Below the pieces are notes generated by a model. The model was not told the DNA's origin. It did no database searches and saw only the letters and a list, made by a program, of their open reading frames with translations. The translations under genes were made by a program, and so were the position numbers. Positions 62,499-64,000 of a DNA stretch of 64,000 nt are shown here, piece after piece (within the stretch, counting starts at the first letter, position 1; each line of letters begins with the position of its first letter). The DNA lies in assembly GCA_965222335.1 (NCBI GenBank), contig OZ244944.1, positions 1,116,001-1,180,000 on the forward strand, read 5' to 3'. Source of the stretch: G965222335 sp965222335. Lineage in GTDB: Bacteria > Pseudomonadota > Gammaproteobacteria > Pseudomonadales > Halieaceae.

Positions 62499-63527
62499 CT
62501 AGGCTTCCCAGTTGAGAATGACCTTGCTCGCCTCGCCGGCGTTCATTACATCAAAACCCCGCTGAAATTCCGTGTAGTCCATGCGGTGCGTGATCACCGG
62601 TGAGATATCCAGGCCCGAGTCGATCATCACCGACATCTTGTACCAGGTCTCGTACATCTCGCGGCCGTAAATGCCTTTCAGGGTGAGCATGTTGAAGATC
62701 ACCGTATTCCAGTCAATTGCGGTGTCCTCCCCGGGGATTCCCAGGATCGCGACCTTGCCGCCGTGACACATGTTCGCCAGCAGGTCGTTGAAGGCCCGCG
62801 GATTGCCCGACATCTCCAGGCCCACGTCGAAGCCCTCCTCCATGCCCAGCGAGCGCTGCACCTCGGCCAGGCTCTCGCGGCTGACATTCACCGTGCGGGT
62901 GGCGCCGAGGGCCGCGGCACGTTCCAGGCGGGCATCGATCAGGTCGGTGATCACGATATGCCGGGCACCGGCGTGCTTGCACACCGCCGCCGCCATGGCG
63001 CCGATCGGCCCGGCGCCGGTAATCAGCACATCCTCGCCCAGCAGGTCGTACTGTAGCGCGGTGTGCACCGCGTTGCCGAAGGGGTCGAACAGGGCGGCCA
63101 CGTCAAGGTCGATACCGGGAGAGTGCTCCCAGACATTGGACATGGGCAGCGCCAGGTACTCGGCAAAAGCCCCGGAGCGATCCACCCCGATGCCACTGGT
63201 ACGGGCGCAGAGATGCCGGCGCCCGGCCATGCAGTTGCGGCAGCGGCCGCAGACCACGTGGCCCTCCCCGGACACGATCTGCCCCGGGCGGAAGTCGATC
63301 ACGTTGGAGCCCACCTCGACGATCTCGCCGACGAATTCGTGACCCACCACCATCGGTACCGGGATGGTTTTCTGCGCCCAGGCATCCCAGTTATAGATGT
63401 GCATGTCGGTGCCGCAGATCGCGGTGCGCTTGACCTTGATCAGGACGTCGTTGATCCCTACCCGGGGCTCGGGGACATCCTCCAGCCAGAGGCCCGTGGT
63501 CGCCTCTTTCTTTACCAGTGCTTTCAT
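62499..63527 (-). CDS. tdh: L-threonine 3-dehydrogenase
   Basis: Zinc- and NAD-dependent medium-chain dehydrogenase converting threonine to 2-amino-3-ketobutyrate. The 342-residue product has the catalytic zinc region (ICGTDMHIYNWDAW, GHEFVGEIVEVG) and the four structural-zinc cysteines (CGRCRNCMAGRRHLC). A Rossmann segment (VLITGAGPIGAMAAAVCKHAG) and the C-terminal GIYGREMYETWYKM segment specific to Tdh are also present. It diverges from an XRE/cupin regulator, which is a likely controller. Confidence 0.97.
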   Translation of the reverse strand: MKALVKKEATTGLWLEDVPEPRVGINDVLIKVKRTAICGTDMHIYNWDAWAQKTIPVPMVVGHEFVGEIVEVGSNVIDFRPGQIVSGEGHVVCGRCRNCMAGRRHLCARTSGIGVDRSGAFAEYLALPMSNVWEHSPGIDLDVAALFDPFGNAVHTALQYDLLGEDVLITGAGPIGAMAAAVCKHAGARHIVITDLIDARLERAAALGATRTVNVSRESLAEVQRSLGMEEGFDVGLEMSGNPRAFNDLLANMCHGGKVAILGIPGEDTAIDWNTVIFNMLTLKGIYGREMYETWYKMSVMIDSGLDISPVITHRMDYTEFQRGFDVMNAGEASKVILNWEA

Positions 63528-63593
63528 CGTTCGCTTGCCACCTTAATTCACTATCGTGGATAATTTCCGGTATCCTAGACGTTCCTTTTTCCG

Positions 63594-63617
63594 TATACAA
63601 GATTTTTTTCTTATATA
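63594..63617. promoter_or_regulatory. Inverted repeat in the tdh-regulator intergenic region
   Basis: TATACAAGA (63594-63602) and TCTTATATA (63609-63617) form an inverted repeat with one mismatch around a T run, in the 102-bp gap between divergent genes and just upstream of the regulator start. It is a candidate operator for that regulator. Confidence 0.5.
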
Positions 63618-63629
63618 GTAGAAACCGCC

Positions 63630-64000
63630 ATGACCAAACCCAACGTGGACCCCGCCAGCAAGGTGCTTTGCGAGCGGGTGACCGAACTGCGCCAGCGCAA
63701 CCACTTCACCCTCGAGCAGCTTGCCGCTGCCTCGGGCGTGAGCCGCTCGATGCTCAGCCAGATCGAGCGCGGCCAGGCCAATCCCACCCTGGCGGTCACC
63801 TTCCGCATCGCCCAGGCCTTCGGCCTGAGTATAGGTGAACTGGTAGACGATCCCGCCGCCGGCCATATCGAGCTGGTTCGCGGGGACGACCCCGGCCACC
63901 TCTTCCGTGACGACGCCCAGTGCCAGATTCGCACGCTGTCGCCCCTGCACCTGGAAAAGGACGTGGAATTTTATGAAGTGGTGCTGCAGCCAGGTGCCGC
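63630..64000 (+). CDS. XRE-family regulator with probable cupin domain, 5' part (3' end outside window)
   Basis: Transcription regulator; 123 codons are visible and the frame runs off the window end. The N-terminal helix-turn-helix is clear (VTELRQRNHFTLEQLAAASGVSRSMLSQIERGQANPTL, about residues 17-54). The following sequence (ELVRGDDPGHLFRD, then EFYEVVLQPGA) is the start of a cupin sensor domain as in SutR/PuuR-type regulators. The start ATG 63630 is the first ATG in frame after the operator-like repeat. Divergence from tdh suggests control of threonine breakdown. Confidence 0.85.
   Translation, partial: MTKPNVDPASKVLCERVTELRQRNHFTLEQLAAASGVSRSMLSQIERGQANPTLAVTFRIAQAFGLSIGELVDDPAAGHIELVRGDDPGHLFRDDAQCQIRTLSPLHLEKDVEFYEVVLQPGA

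Overview
The window looks like chromosomal DNA of a GC-rich marine gammaproteobacterium, probably from the Cellvibrionales/Halieaceae neighbourhood. This is an inference from gene content and order: metG followed by rsxABCDGE, ilvY divergent from long-form ilvC with pssA nearby, a complete Lap-type adhesin system, and an rrn operon with tRNA-Ile and tRNA-Ala in the spacer. No phage, plasmid or insertion-sequence gene was seen. The accessory character lies in large surface proteins, repeated sequences and c-di-GMP proteins.

Layout. 1-6.9 kb: the 3' part of metG and a tightly coupled six-gene Rsx/Rnf electron-transport operon (+). 6.9-10.7 kb: a leftward cluster (holD-like, rimI, a small unknown gene), a family 2 glycosyltransferase, and an Nramp-superfamily transporter without the usual metal-binding residues. 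10.9-19.9 kb: a large Ig-repeat lipoprotein and two tandem HD-GYP receptors that share a 1.2-kb nearly identical 3' half. 19.8-23.6 kb: a MsrB-MsrA fusion, a peroxiredoxin, and a lipoprotein quinohemoprotein dehydrogenase. 23.9-30.1 kb: a complete leftward rRNA operon (16S, tRNA-Ile, tRNA-Ala, 23S, 5S) with promoter, boxA sites and terminator. Its 23S gene is about 200 nt longer than usual because of two hairpin insertions, at helix 25 and helix 45. 30.3-43.8 kb: housekeeping and transport genes (pssA, ilvY/ilvC, lipocalin, M19 dipeptidase, NhaC antiporter, TauD-like dioxygenase, DUF885 protein, TonB-dependent receptor).

43.9-60.8 kb is one functional unit, a Lap-type biofilm adhesin system. 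It contains a 2,398-residue adhesin with an N-terminal retention module and a TAAG protease site. It also has its type I exporter (LapB ATPase, LapC adaptor, and an outer-membrane LapE/TolC fused to an OmpA domain), the periplasmic protease LapG, and the inside-out c-di-GMP receptor LapD with degenerate GGDEF and EAL motifs. A LuxR-type regulator is translationally coupled between the exporter genes and the adhesin. By analogy with Pseudomonas, high c-di-GMP would make LapD sequester LapG and keep the adhesin on the surface; low c-di-GMP would free LapG to release it. The two HD-GYP receptors upstream could lower c-di-GMP in response to periplasmic ligands, but a link to LapD is only an inference. 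61-64 kb: a small basic protein, kbl, tdh, and the start of a divergent XRE/cupin regulator.

Several intergenic repeat families are present: a GTACAGGATGTAC-containing family sitting directly after terminators, a REPIN-like GTAG palindrome pair, GGGGTCAGACCCC palindromes, and a run of CTGCGG-centred hairpins. I recognised no wholly new multigene system. The most unusual items are the two 23S insertions, the homogenised HD-GYP twins, the TolC-OmpA fusion and the motif-lacking Nramp protein.
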